Part shown: piece after piece, positions 53,836-64,000 of the stretch
How the letters are laid out: each line of letters begins with the position of its first letter
Position numbering within the stretch: the first letter of the stretch is position 1
Assembly (NCBI GenBank): GCA_934045075.1
Contig: OW203724.1
Location: 18,157,143 to 18,221,142 of the forward strand
Source of the DNA: Yponomeuta sedellus
Lineage: Eukaryota; Arthropoda; Insecta; Lepidoptera; Yponomeutidae
Direction: 5' to 3'
Length of the DNA stretch: 64,000 bases
The notes under the pieces: generated by a model
The model's database searches: none
What the model saw: the letters and a program-made list of their open reading frames with translations, nothing else
What the model was told of the DNA's origin: nothing
Position numbers and translations under genes: made by a program

Positions 53836-55035
53836 TTTTAAACAACAATGATGCCATGGTGGTAACCGCGTTTACGGTTGATTCTGTTATATTGTACTTA
53901 ATATTTACGAATAAATTGTATGACCTATGAATTCTGGTATTAAATTAGGTATATAGGTAACCTTTTAAACAAAATTATTTCTATGAAATTGGGTTTAGTT
54001 ATCCAGACATTGAAATAAAAAAGTGAATAAAACGTTATCTACTAAAATACACATAAGCTGACTTACACCGCTGTATTAAATAGGGCTTAAACAGCATTTA
54101 AATTCATACACAATTTGATTTAAATGACTTCTTAAGAGACTTTTAAAGAGTGGTGCAAATCGGCCTTGGTTAAAAAATGTAATCAATACTTATCTTCAAC
54201 AAAAAACGTAGCATTCAAAAAACTACTTAGGTACCCTTAAATGCAGTTATTCAAATAAATGGGTTTAAACAGAGCCCTTAAAAAGTCAGGTTTTGCATAA
54301 TCTTTTTGCCATAAAAAACCTAACCAAAAAAGCCTAGAATTTACGTAACAACTAAATGTGTTTTCGCTTGCCTGCATGCAATTTTATCCACACCATGATA
54401 AAATCGCCCGCACTTTCCCTGACTATAATCATGAAGGTGTGTCTAGTCTACAAATAAATAATAATGAGGCGGTCAGATCGTATTGCTGCTGTAGTTATAG
54501 AGCAGAATTATAATATAGCTGATTACGGTGATTACCAGAGCGCGACAGATCTCTATAATATCAATATTTATGGGTCAACCGATTTGGGTATCAAAACTGA
54601 GTGCAATCGAAGAAAGTTTGATGAGAACAAACAATGAAATATCAATCTTATTGCGACTGAATTTTAGACCGTAACTATTAGAGAACGAAAAATAATTACA
54701 TCTATATCTGTAAAGTATCTATCCCAAGCTTTTGAGTACTTGCTAAGAAATTCCAATAACATAAGAATATACCTTCTTGCACACAAGAAAAAAGAATGTA
54801 AATAAAAATTTACGTGTCAGTTTTATTGCCTATAACATTTTCTTACAGGAAAATATATGTAGTACTGAAGCAATAAATTAAAAGCAGTGCAATAAACAAT
54901 CGTTCGATTTAGTGTTTTTACAACCCGAACAGTCTTTCTGTCATGATACCTACTTTCACACCATTTAAAACACCTTAAACTATACCTTAAAATGAGGAAG
55001 AAGGGGGGGTTTTTTATCTGCTTCATAGAACTAAA
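53836..55035. other. Unique AT-rich DNA
   Basis: No repeats recognised and no protein-like frames. If the candidate exon at 53570-53826 is real, this would be its first intron. Confidence 0.35.
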
Positions 55036-55039
55036 AACT

Positions 55040-55212
55040 CCATCATCATTAACCTATTATGTCCCCACGGGTCTCTTCCCTGAGAAAGGTATAGGCCATA
55101 CTCCACCAAGGAGGCCAATTTCGCTTGGTGGAGGCATGCAAGACTGGTGGCTGGTCTTACTGTCTGGAGTTTTTAAGCCGCCCTAAGGCCTCTGACTTGG
55201 CTTAACGACTAA
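55040..55212 (-). repeat. 5S-derived SINE, GATGATG-tail subfamily, 5' truncated
   Basis: 'catcatcattaacctattat' 'gtccccacgggtctcttccc' to 'gacttggcttaacgacta' on the plus strand is the reversed 3' half. Confidence 0.7.
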
Positions 55213-55234
55213 CAACACTAACAACTTAATCAAA

Positions 55235-55355
55235 GTATATTGAATTAAAACTTTCGTAGGTACTACAAATTATTGTATTGTTATCGGATAAACTTACTTG
55301 GCTTTCTCGTCGGAAGAGTCCAACCAGGCCTAGTAAATTTATCCGGTAACAAATT
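55235..55355. repeat. Fragment of the 'tttcgtaag' foldback family
   Basis: 'attaaaactttcgtaggtac' and, further right, 'cgtcggaagagtccaaccag' match the edges of the copies at 59010 and 25758. The centre is different ('ttatcggataaacttacttg' paired with 'taaatttatccggtaac'). Confidence 0.4.
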
Positions 55356-55584
55356 TTTAATAAAGGTAATTTTTCAAAGGAATTTGTACGCAGTTTTCCT
55401 TTAACAAACACGTCGCCAATTACTCGATAACTTTTAAAGACTACTTAGCCGTAATATTTCCTTTTTGAATAATTCCATTTTTACATTTTTCTCGTTTCTA
55501 CAATCAACCGTTTATCGGGTTGCTCTACTATAATAAAAAATTGCAAAAGGCGGGGATGCTGTACTATAATAAAAAATTGCTTAA

Positions 55585-55782
55585 ATCTTCACATTTTACA
55601 AACCTATTTAGAGGCTAAAAACTCCACCCATGCCGGGATTCGAACCCGCGACCTCTGGCTATCCGTGCCAGCACTCTATCCAACTGAGCTGAACTGGGCG
55701 ACTCACCGGCATCAGTGAAATTTCGAAACTCTTTACACTATTCTCTGTATTACGTACAGAGAATAGTATATCTTCATATTTT
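55585..55782 (-). repeat. Family A SINE monomer with near-identical TSD
   Basis: 'atcttcacatttt' (55585-55597) and 'atcttcatatttt' (55770-55782). Short end at left, tRNA-like head in the middle, and at the 5' end (right) a small foldback 'actattctctgtattacgta' 'cagagaatagt'. Confidence 0.8.
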
Positions 55783-56474
55783 GTTAAAGTTGTTAAACAG
55801 ATACTTAAGTCAAAAAAATATTCCTACCCTCACGACATTTTTTAAACAATCAATCCAACTACACCTCTCGCTATGGTGCAGACGGAAAAAAATACATCCC
55901 TAATTTAGGAGTATAGGAGGAGGTAAACTAAAAAATTTAGAGATTTTAGATTTGTACCTTCCTAATAATTTTTATCATAAGATTTTATCCTATCGTTGGT
56001 CGGCGTGATTAATATGTAGATGATTATTTTATTATTATTATTTTTGTCTATATGCTAAGCGGATAGAGATACGTACGGACGAATGAACGTGGCAAAACTA
56101 AGGAGCGTTAGGATGTTAACTAAGGACCCCTAAAAATCGCGTAAAATTAAGCATCAGCACGTATCCCCAGATCCGGTCTTTCTTAACTTAGCCCTACTTA
56201 TTTCTTTTACAAATCACGGTTAGTATGCACTTAAGCCGCGTGAAACTTAATCATGCGAAAAACATTGTTCCTCCACGTTACCTAATTGTTTTACTTTCGC
56301 AAATTGTGCTCCCATAGTTTTTACTACTATTATGTTGATATCAAATGTGACGTGCTTAATCACAATTAGATCTAGATCTTTTCGTGAGTAAATACCCATA
56401 GTCGGTAATGGTCAGAACTATCGTTGAAACGAACAGAAACTCAGCTCTAAAATTACCTTTTGAATTGTAAAATT

Positions 56475-56572
56475 GTAACTGCAAAGTAAGGTACTCGGGG
56501 CTGCAAGTGATGCAAAATACTTCAGCCAGATGTTGCTGCCTGTACGTAATACAGAGAGTATTGTAAAGATTT
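56475..56572 (+). repeat. Family A SINE 5' fragment
   Basis: 'aactgcaaagtaaggtactc' to 'gtacgtaatacagagagtat' 'tgtaaag'. Contains only the part upstream of the tRNA-like head, so it is 3' truncated. Confidence 0.6.
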
Positions 56573-57104
56573 TAAAAATACCGTATGAAAACAAAACTAC
56601 ATTTTTGTCGTTAAAACCAGGCACTTCGAAATCGCAAACAAATATCAGTTGTTTCACTTTCAACATGCTAAAGTTCTGAAACTAAATTTTTCATAAGCAA
56701 GTGATAAAGTTAGTGATTCCGGAATTAAGTTGTGAATGCTTTAGTTCTCTATCTCTTTCTGAGAGTGACCTACAGTCAAAGTATTTAAGCTGCTAATGTC
56801 GCCATTCACTTAGACCCCAAAATGTATGAAACAGCTGATATTTTTTTTATTCATTGTAACACCAAGTTGAAGTGAATTTTATGAACGTAGATTCACATAA
56901 TAGTGATGGCAGTTGTCCGTTTCATAATTATATTACGAGTATGTGGATGAGTTATTATCTAATAGTAAAACTATAAATTCTACTTTAGAGTAAACCCTCT
57001 AGATAAGGAGAAGTCCCTCCTCCCGGAAGATAAGGGAATTTTGATGCACTGAAGTCGAAATTATTTCGACTAAAAAATATGGTCCTAACTGATTAATATT
57101 TTTT

Positions 57105-57340
57105 TTTTATATTCATGGATATATTACACAGATCTCGTTAGCCCTATACTAAGTACAACTAAATGACTTGTATTATAGGTGCTAACTCGACGATAGATTT
57201 AATACAATAAATACATAGATAACCTCCAAGACTCGAGACAAACTAGAAAAGTTCGTTTCCTAGTTTGACCCGGCCGGGGATCGAACCCGAGACCTTCGGT
57301 TTTACAGTCAGCGTGCCAAACCGCTGCGCCACCGAGGCCG
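57105..57340 (-). repeat. tRNA-headed SINE, family E, uninterrupted
   Basis: Tail 'atggatatattacacagatc' 'tcgttagccctatactaagt' at the left, and head 'gcctcggtggcgcagcggtt' (reversed) with B-box 'gggttcgatcccc' at the right. Reference for the split copy at 41305-42086. Confidence 0.8.
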
Positions 57341-57879
57341 TAATAGGTAATCAGTTAGCCTCTCTACATCATAAGGAAGTACTTCCAAAGAATAATTTTC
57401 CAAGACTTACCTATTCAGATTAATCGTCTCACAATGACTCTTCAAATAGATGTAGAGCGATTTCCCTCCTTTTCGAAGTCAAGTGCAAGAAAAAAGTACT
57501 TTACTGTATTAGGTTCCTGCAATTGCATGGTGCTGTATCGATACCATTGTTAACGATTGTTCTGAACCGTTCTTATTAGACTGGAAATCGTGGGAATCCC
57601 CGACGCCTCTCTAAAGCGAGCTATTTATCGTTTAGAAAATCATCTCACACGATTAATTGTCTTATGATTGCATGCCTCGTAGTGAAATTGATATGTTAAC
57701 AATTTATAGTGATATCTCATGAGTTGAGTATTATTCAGCTATGTGGTCCGATATTAAATACAATTTAATCTTTCTTGTCAATCGGTAGTGCATAAGTACA
57801 AAAGACTTCAACGCTATCGAGAAACTTACAAATTCAGTTCGATACTATGTAAAGTGATTTCTGCATTGTATAATCAAGG

Positions 57880-58228
57880 AAGCGCTCGTGGCCTAGTGGA
57901 ACCGAGTGATTGGGATCAATCACTTGGGTTAAGCAACAACAGGCGCGGTCAGGTACTGGATGGGTAACCGTCCCGTGACTACCGCTAGTGGCATTTTTTC
58001 CGAGCGTTTCCGTGGTTTGCAAGGCACGTTATGCCGTTGGTGCCGGCTGTCATGTAATGGCAGTCGTTAAGCCATGTCGGAGGCCTTATGGGCGACTTCT
58101 GACAGTAAGGCCCACCGCTGTCTCACAATCCTCCAGCAACCCGGACTTGGCCCCCGTAGTGGAGTATGGCCTAACCTTCCTGCGATACAGGAACATATAA
58201 AGGGGACATATAAAGGGTTGATATCGTA
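57880..58228 (+). repeat. 5S-derived SINE (family B), best copy
   Basis: Head 'aagcgctcgtggcctagtgg', 5S block 'gggttaagcaacaacaggcg' 'cggtcaggtactggatgggt' (57926-57965), body and 3' end 'aaagggttgatatcg'. Near the tail there is an internal duplication, 'ggaacatataaaggggacat' 'ataaagggttg', that replaces 'gaagagacccgtgccccag'. The 5S block here is closest to real 5S rRNA. Confidence 0.85.
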
Positions 58229-58242
58229 TAATCAATGAACAT

Positions 58243-58477
58243 TATTAAGAAAAAAAAAACCTATTTAGAGGCTAAAAATTTCACCCATGCCGGGATTTGA
58301 ACCCGCAACCTCTGGCTATCCGTGCCAGCGCTCTGCCAATTGAGCGCTGGCACGGATAGCCAGAGGTTGCGGGTTCGAATCCCGGAATGGGTGAAATTTT
58401 TAGCCTCTAAATAGGTTTTTAAATTTGTCCTTAGCACGGGTTAGTGCATTAAAAATAAAAATAGTATATTAAGAAAA
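58243..58477. repeat. Head-to-head inverted family A SINE with 11-bp TSD
   Basis: 'tattaagaaaa' at 58243-58253 and 58467-58477. Short end left (minus), long end right (plus). The arms meet within the tRNA D-arm as 'gccagcgctc', 8-nt spacer, 'gagcgctggc' (58325-58352). Confidence 0.88.
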
Positions 58478-58779
58478 TTTATTAAATTTAATCTATTTTT
58501 AACAGGTTAGTTTAGAACTATTAAGAAACCGAAGAGTAATACTTTCAATTACATTGGGTTCATATAATTCAACCAAGTCGTACATTTTTTAAATAGTGTC
58601 AGTACACAGGGGGAAGTACCAAGCAAACGTCTACGACGGTGGGGCTTATAAACACTTACTACTATATTAATATAGAAACATAAAACTCCATTGAGGAGCT
58701 ATTCACTCTTTTTTAAACACTTAAGTACAATTTTAATAAGTTCATCACCAAATTCCCTCTCTTTACGCGCCACAACCAC

Positions 58780-59009
58780 ACAGGTGTTGTACTCATAGCT
58801 TGCGCAGGCGGCGTGACGGTCACTGGAGCGTGGAACCCCATCCCCGGGATCCTACCTCCTGTGGAGCCTCTTTGTAGCACTCCCGGCTCTAACCTGGAGG
58901 TCAGGAGAGAGTGGTTGGTCGTGGTAGTCGGGAACCTGTCAAGACCCTCGGTATCCGCCGTCCGGTGTCGTATTGCCGCGAACGCAAGGGTTTTTGTAAC
59001 GAGTAAAAT
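58780..59009 (+). other. GC-rich patch with open frame, unassigned
   Basis: After an acceptor-like 'cacaaccacacag' at 58786 the strand is open and GC-rich ('TVTGAWNPIPGILPPVEPLC' then 'STPGSNLEVRREWLVVVVGN'). It stops only at the boundary of the next repeat. It resembles neither the PDZ gene nor any transposon protein I know. It could be a captured piece of a retrotransposon or an exon. Confidence 0.25.
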
Positions 59010-59105
59010 GTTTTTGAACTAAAACTTTCGTAAGCACAACACATTGTAGACTTTTAGTCCGGATTTACTTACGGGTGTTGTTATATTGGAAGAGTCCGAC
59101 CAGGT
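59010..59105. repeat. 'tttcgtaag' foldback family fragment
   Basis: 'ttttgaactaaaactttcgt' 'aagcacaacacattgtagac' 'ttttagtccggatttactta' and 'ggaagagtccgaccagg': the same end sequences as 25758-25925. Confidence 0.5.
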
Positions 59106-59706
59106 AAAATGTTGTAAGTACTTAAAGAACTGGTGCGTCTGCTCATCCACTGGTAGACGAATCAAGAACCTCTGATCTTTCTGCAGAACCCGCAATAATT
59201 GCATACCTAAGCCCTAGAGCTGATTTTGATTTAATAATCCAGTGAATTATCTTATTTACACGGGTAGGTAAATTGATCACTCAAATGCTCTAGTAGGTTT
59301 TCCCTGTTTTTCCAGTACCTGCACTATCAGTGTTTTCTACTCACATGCAATTATGAACTTTAAAAATTGATGGCAAAGATAAATAGCAGTAAATTACTAT
59401 GGGGGCGCTACCGTCACCTGCAAAGTACAATAAAAAAGGCACGCGTCAACAAAACTTTCTCAAATTTCTGTCCGAAGACGTTAGAACCTTACGCTGTCGT
59501 CGCGTGCCAACGGCAACAAAAGTATTACCTACCAGCAATTTATTGTTAACACTTTTCAACGCAGACAGTAATAATGATAGACTCTTGGCTTTATTTGACA
59601 GAAAAACAGTGAGCACTTACTTTAACATCTGTTTCACATGACACATTTATTTCTTCGCATCCGCGATGCGTAGAATTGCTGCAGTTTAGGGCTTTGGAGT
59701 AAACGT

Positions 59707-59938
59707 GTTCTTGAGTTGAGACCACGACTCGGCAAACGTAGTAAAGGCACAGATTACTAAAGAGTTACTACGTGTATAGGACGCCCTCCGACCAGGTGGG
59801 ATGACGATCTGCGAAAAACTGCCGGCAGATGCTGGATGCGGCAAGCTGAAGACAGGGTGCTATGGCGCTCATTAGGTGAGGGCTATGTCCAGCAGTGGAC
59901 TAATATGTAGCCTGAAGAAGAAGAAAAAGAAGGGCTTT
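59707..59938 (+). pseudogene. RTE LINE, last ~45 codons intact to stop, with GAA tail
   Basis: The frame 59779-59910 reads 'GRPPTRWDDDLRKTAGRCWM' 'RQAEDRVLWRSLGEGYVQQW' 'TNM', then TAG. This is the conserved end of RTE-clade reverse transcriptases, here without a frameshift. Upstream 'gttgagaccacgactcggca' continues the protein with damage. Downstream is 'cctgaagaagaagaaaaaga', a GAA-rich tail. It is 5' truncated, as LINEs usually are. The last 16 codons are shared with the tails of the family F elements. Confidence 0.8.
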
Positions 59939-61355
59939 AGGGCAGGGAAAAGTAGCTTTTATGTTAAGCTCAATAAACGCTAGTATGGAACAAACAGTGA
60001 TATAAAATAAATAAATAACTTCAACGCAACACAATCACTTGTCTTGGTCCCACACTAGGATACCAGGTAAAGACATCACAAACATGGAAATACACACTAT
60101 GTTGGTACTATTCGTATGCGTGTGACTGGACTAGTGTCTGTAGGGTATCCTTTAAAAGAGGGTCTTATAGTAACAAAAAGTACTGTATCATCATTTGTCG
60201 GTTTTTCGTTTATAAAGATTTATAACTTAGATAAGTTTACAGTATGGTAATTTACAGCAGTTCTATGGGTCAATGTTTGAATAAAGCCTTTAAGTCGTTC
60301 AAAATCACCGTTTGAGCAAATGAAACCAAAGCTGTATTTTTATAGAATACCTTGTACATATTTCTTAGTGGCACGGGCCGCATGGGGCGACGCATCCGAG
60401 TAGTCTATAATTGAGTGTAAATGCTGTGGCAAGACCCAGATAACTAGGCGCAAAAACTTGCTCATCCGTGTTTGATGTACTTTCTTGTACTCTGCTCTTA
60501 CATTGAACTCAGTAGGTCTGGTCTACTTATCATGAGAATTTAGGGTAAAATAGGCTTCAAATGAACATCTTAAAATTGTACAATCTGGTAGAATCGGGAC
60601 TTTATCTTTAAGTGTGCATAGGAAAGTTAGTATTTCCTGATACAAGCTTCGGATTCCATAGAGGTAGTGGTTTTTTCTGTAGATAGCCGTATTTTTTGGT
60701 AGGTATATCATAAATAGGCTAAATTCTAACCGTAATACTTATAAAAACACGATTCGTCCCTTCCTTGAGCTTTCTCTTTATTATAGAGAAGAGTCTTAAA
60801 GAAACTGTACTTGTATAAATAACGTCTGCCCGTAAGTTTTAGTAGAAATTGTTTCTCACCATGCTCCACAGATTTTGAAAGTGTCTTGAAAGGACGCGCT
60901 TTTATCGCCATGACGAGAAATTCAATTATTCCGATATTTTAATTAAAAATTAAAGGTACGATGCACGATTGCACTGTCTGCAGAGTCCACCGTTATAGAA
61001 CGATGAACAGGCGTTTTCTAAGCCCATTTATTGTTAAATCAATTACGAAGTAAACTAAGAATATCAGTGATAGGTTCCAGGTACGTAATACTCGTAATAA
61101 AATTATTGCATTTGCATCACTAAAACAATTTTGCAATCAAAAAAGGCCGTGTCATGATAAACATTGTCTTTTTTATTATTAGGCGTACACCTAGCCAACT
61201 AAGTACTATTGAGTGTCTCATCAAAGTTTCACTTTCTGTTCTTGATTCAGATACTTAGATACATACCTACCAACATTAATGATGTGGCTACGATACCTGT
61301 TTTTGTTACCGATGATTGATGGCACGTAAGAATAAAATCAACTATCACTTTTATT
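59939..61355. other. Unique AT-rich DNA with a family C scrap
   Basis: At 60035-60100 there is a decayed family C body ('ggtcccacactaggatacca', 'gacatcacaaacatgg'). Otherwise no recognisable elements and no protein-like frames. Confidence 0.4.
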
Positions 61356-61356
61356 T

Positions 61357-61412
61357 TAAAAACCTACTTAGAGGCTAAGAATTCCACCCATGCCGGGACT
61401 CGAACCCCGAAA
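61357..61412 (-). repeat. Family A SINE 3' fragment (short end)
   Basis: 'aaaaacctacttagaggcta' 'agaattccacccatgccggg' 'actcgaacccc'. It breaks off inside the B-box. Confidence 0.6.
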
Positions 61413-61979
61413 CTGACATGCCGAAACTGACTCTATTTGGTGTTTCATCTTTGGTCAAAATCTAATCGGGTTTAGAAACTAATGGGTGCGTCCACAATTT
61501 TTACTTGACCTAAAAACTTAAAGCTACAGATTTCACATAAGATGCGGTAAACAAAACCTCTTTGATTCTTCACAGCTTTATGTAATTGCTTTTAAAGAAG
61601 TACAGAATAACCAATTTATCACCAGTATTACAGCTAGCCAGTATCTTTGCACCTACGTGTTAAGTATATTTTTATGTTATCTTGTGGGCGTGAAGGTTTT
61701 GCAATACTCAGTAATGTATTGCAAAATCTTCAAGGTTGTTGTTTTTTCAAGCAGAAAAAACACAACCTCTTTGTACATTGTACCGTTCTTGATTGTACTA
61801 TCTGTACAGAAGAATAAAATTATTTGTACCTAATCAAGTTATATCGATTACAATCTATAAACCTTAGGTGGACCCAACCCTCAATATGCAAATGGTTATT
61901 TAGATAAAATAAAATAAATAAATTTATGATTTTTTTACGGTGCTGTTTTATAAAGGCATTGTTTAAAGGATAATCTCTT

Positions 61980-62095
61980 CCAATCCTCCACCAACCCGGA
62001 CTTGCCCCCCATATTGCAGTATGGCCTAACCTTCCTATGCGATGCAGAAAGAGACCAGTGCCCAAGCAGTGGGGACATACAAGGGTTGATATCAA
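61980..62095 (+). repeat. 5S-derived SINE (family B), 3' end
   Basis: 'caatcctccaccaacccgga' to 'gggacatacaagggttgata' 'tc', last third only. Confidence 0.7.
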
Positions 62096-62596
62096 AAGGA
62101 TAATGCTTTAATGAAAAATAGACTTTTTTATATGTAAAACAGTGATTTAACGAAGGTATGTCGTTAATAAAGCTGGCGCGGTCCTGACGTACACGGTAAA
62201 GTCTCAATTTAATCAAATTAGGTGTTAATTTTTTACACAATAAAACTCATAGGATAACAGTTGTATTAGAAGACGTAGGTGCCTGCTCTAATTAGGCTCT
62301 TTCAGAAATTTAGCATTTTAGAATTAATTTTGAACTTGAGATACTTGTTCATTGTTATTACTTGGTCGAAATAGAGTCAGAATCTTCTGCATATTTATTC
62401 TGTGGCTGTCGTAAGAGCTAACTGGCTGGGAATATACTCCATGACAGATTCGAGTTTTCAACTAACATTACGGAACCAATTTTAGGTGCTTTCGTAACGT
62501 TTATTAACGTTTTTAGCATATGGCTTACTCAGATTTCAGGTAGAATACAAAATTGTTGGCGAGATCAATAATAGTCTCAGATAATGTCATCTTGTT

Positions 62597-62760
62597 GACC
62601 TCTGTGGCGCAGCGGTAGCGCATCTGCCTACCATGCAAGAGGTCCCGCGTTCTTACCGGGTCTTGGATGTTTACAGGTTTTTGATGTCGTTGTTTCTGGT
62701 TTCCACAACACAGTGTATCCTAGTGTGGGGCCAGACGCAATGTTATGTAGATAGTTATTT
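62597..62760 (+). repeat. tRNA-headed SINE, family C
   Basis: 'gacctctgtggcgcagcggt' head, then a damaged B-box ('gcgttcttaccgggtcttgg', about 20 bp deleted), and body to 'gtgtggggccagacgcaatg'. Confidence 0.75.
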
Positions 62761-62789
62761 AGCGAAAATGTCGTCATCTTGATAATCAG

Positions 62790-62935
62790 CCGGTGTCAGT
62801 CCACTGCAGGCCATAGGCCTCTCTCGAGACACGCCACTGAGCCCGATCTTCGGCTCTCCTCTTTCTGTCAATGCCCACCGCTTTGCGAATGTCGTTGCTC
62901 TATCTGGTCACAAGGCGTCAGGCCGCAAAAATGTA
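62790..62935 (-). repeat. RTE-type LINE 3' fragment
   Basis: 'ggtgtcagtccactgcaggc' 'cataggcctctctcgagaca' 'cgccactgagcccgatcttc' to 'gctctatctggtcacaaggc'. Matches 22700-22822. Confidence 0.5.
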
Positions 62936-64000
62936 TTTTGTTTAATTCTGTCGGTTAGTTAAATGTTTTAAGTAAACTTTGTGCCAAAAGAGCTACTTCA
63001 CTATAGCAAAAAGGGTTATTTAGATGACAGTGATGTTTGCCATCACTGTCAGTACAATAAGCCAGTACAATGCATGAGTTCTATGTTTCATAATAATTAT
63101 GTAAACTTCGTTAATTACGGACTTTGAAAAGACTAAATTTGGAGATTTTTGGCCATTTTTTCTCCAAAATGATCTTTATTTTGAAATGAACACCTAGTTT
63201 GAATTGTAACCTTCATTAGGCCGCAGTTTCTGCACTACTTTGAATAAAATCTTTTCATTTTATTTCAGTTCGACTGACAGTCACCAGTTCTAGTATTAGT
63301 TTATTATATTATAGGGACTACATTGTAATCAGGTGAAGTATGAACTTATTCCTACGTAATATGTAAGTAATTGTACCTTATTAGGTAATTTTTTTGAAAT
63401 GCCCTCCAAAATAAGATTGGTCGAATTATTTAAAAACAATCATCTGACTTCCTCGGCAAGCTCGTCAAAATTTTAATTTTGTTACATAGTATCTATTTGT
63501 TTAGAATAATTCCTCTTGACTTAGTACATACACTTAGAATACTTTATTGAAGAAGAAGTGCCAAATTAGAGATTTAGATTAATTAAACATAAGGTTCATT
63601 TAACCAACAATGTGATCTCTGCAACTCAGCAGACACAGGTATTTAAACTTTATTAACCAAGGCATTTAACTAATTAGAAAGTGGCTTATTCTACTCCCTT
63701 ACAGTTTAGTCCAATTAAAATAGTCATTGACATAAATTAAACGGTTATTTTCCTAATTGGCTCTTAAGATTAAAATAAAACTGTCACTTACGCACTTTTA
63801 TGCTGACATAAAAGACACTCATTCATAAATCCACCTAAGTAATCTGATTAACCTCAATCCGATAAACTCTATCATGAGTACCTACAGCGAACGTGCCCGC
63901 TTTTTTCTATACTCGCTCTAGGTAGGTACCTATGTTATTGTAAGGGTTGCGTATTAATAGATTAAGTTTGGAGTGTTTTTTGTTCATCTTTTCTACAAAA
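62936..64000. other. Right edge, AT-rich DNA
   Basis: Only the LINE-like tail at 63180-63268 ('acacctagtttgaattgtaa' to 'tactttgaataaaatctttt') is recognised; it matches 33165-33262. I see no exon. Confidence 0.45.

Overview
This window is eukaryotic and almost certainly from a moth or butterfly. The reasons are small exons with GT/AG borders spread over tens of kilobases, AT-rich introns, and a dense load of short retroelements and MITEs of types I know from Lepidoptera: hairpin MITEs starting CCCACTTGC, elements starting GGTTCCGTA and ending in GGCCGGTTTTT, RTE and CR1-like LINE 3' ends, and tRNA-headed SINEs. There is no bacterial gene organisation and no CRISPR array, and I see no functional tRNA or rRNA gene.

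One real gene can be built. Eleven exons on the + strand (4507-4694, 15256-15434, 20966-21086, 28669-28821, 30441-30628, 33972-34111, 35738-35902, 36774-37034, 39919-40088, 41023-41178, 42878-42982) have compatible splice phases throughout. They encode the last 607 residues of a multi-PDZ scaffold protein. Three PDZ domains are separated by low-complexity Ser/Pro/acidic linkers, and the protein stops right after the last PDZ. The 5' part of the gene lies left of 4507, in or beyond the window. The PDZ sequences look like the PTPN13 / FRMPD2 / Big bang class, but I cannot assign an orthologue. A possible noncoding first exon of another + strand gene sits near 53570-53826.

Everything else is introns and flanks filled with repeats. 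The main families are: (A) a tRNA-headed SINE with ends AAAAACCTATTT / AAATAGGTTTTT; (B) a SINE whose head is derived from the internal promoter of 5S rRNA; (C) a second tRNA SINE (Ala/Gly-like head); (D) a third tRNA SINE with a tail in GCAGTGGGA; (E) a fourth tRNA SINE (CCTCGGTGGCGCAGCGG head); (F) a short non-autonomous element whose 3' end is the coding end of an RTE LINE; (G) LINE 3' ends (RTE, CR1-like); (H) MITEs and mariner-type elements; (I) decayed coding scraps, including a THAP-domain piece, a Crypton-like N-terminus and an unrecognised 47-residue exon. A 1,014-bp uninterrupted TTAC repeat lies in an intron of the PDZ gene.

The most unusual pattern is in family A. Seven separate insertions, most with their own clear target-site duplication, are head-to-head inverted copies. 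In every one, one end stops at an internal T5 (a Pol III-type terminator) and the other runs on to a longer A-rich tail. One insertion (16931-18200) is a five-unit tandem-plus-inverted array inside a single 14-bp duplication. Families B and D also show inverted copies, so a shared retrotransposition mechanism such as twin priming or template jumping seems likely. The F-type tail reproduces the last 16 codons of the RTE reverse transcriptase seen at 59770-59910, which shows directly which LINE that family depends on.
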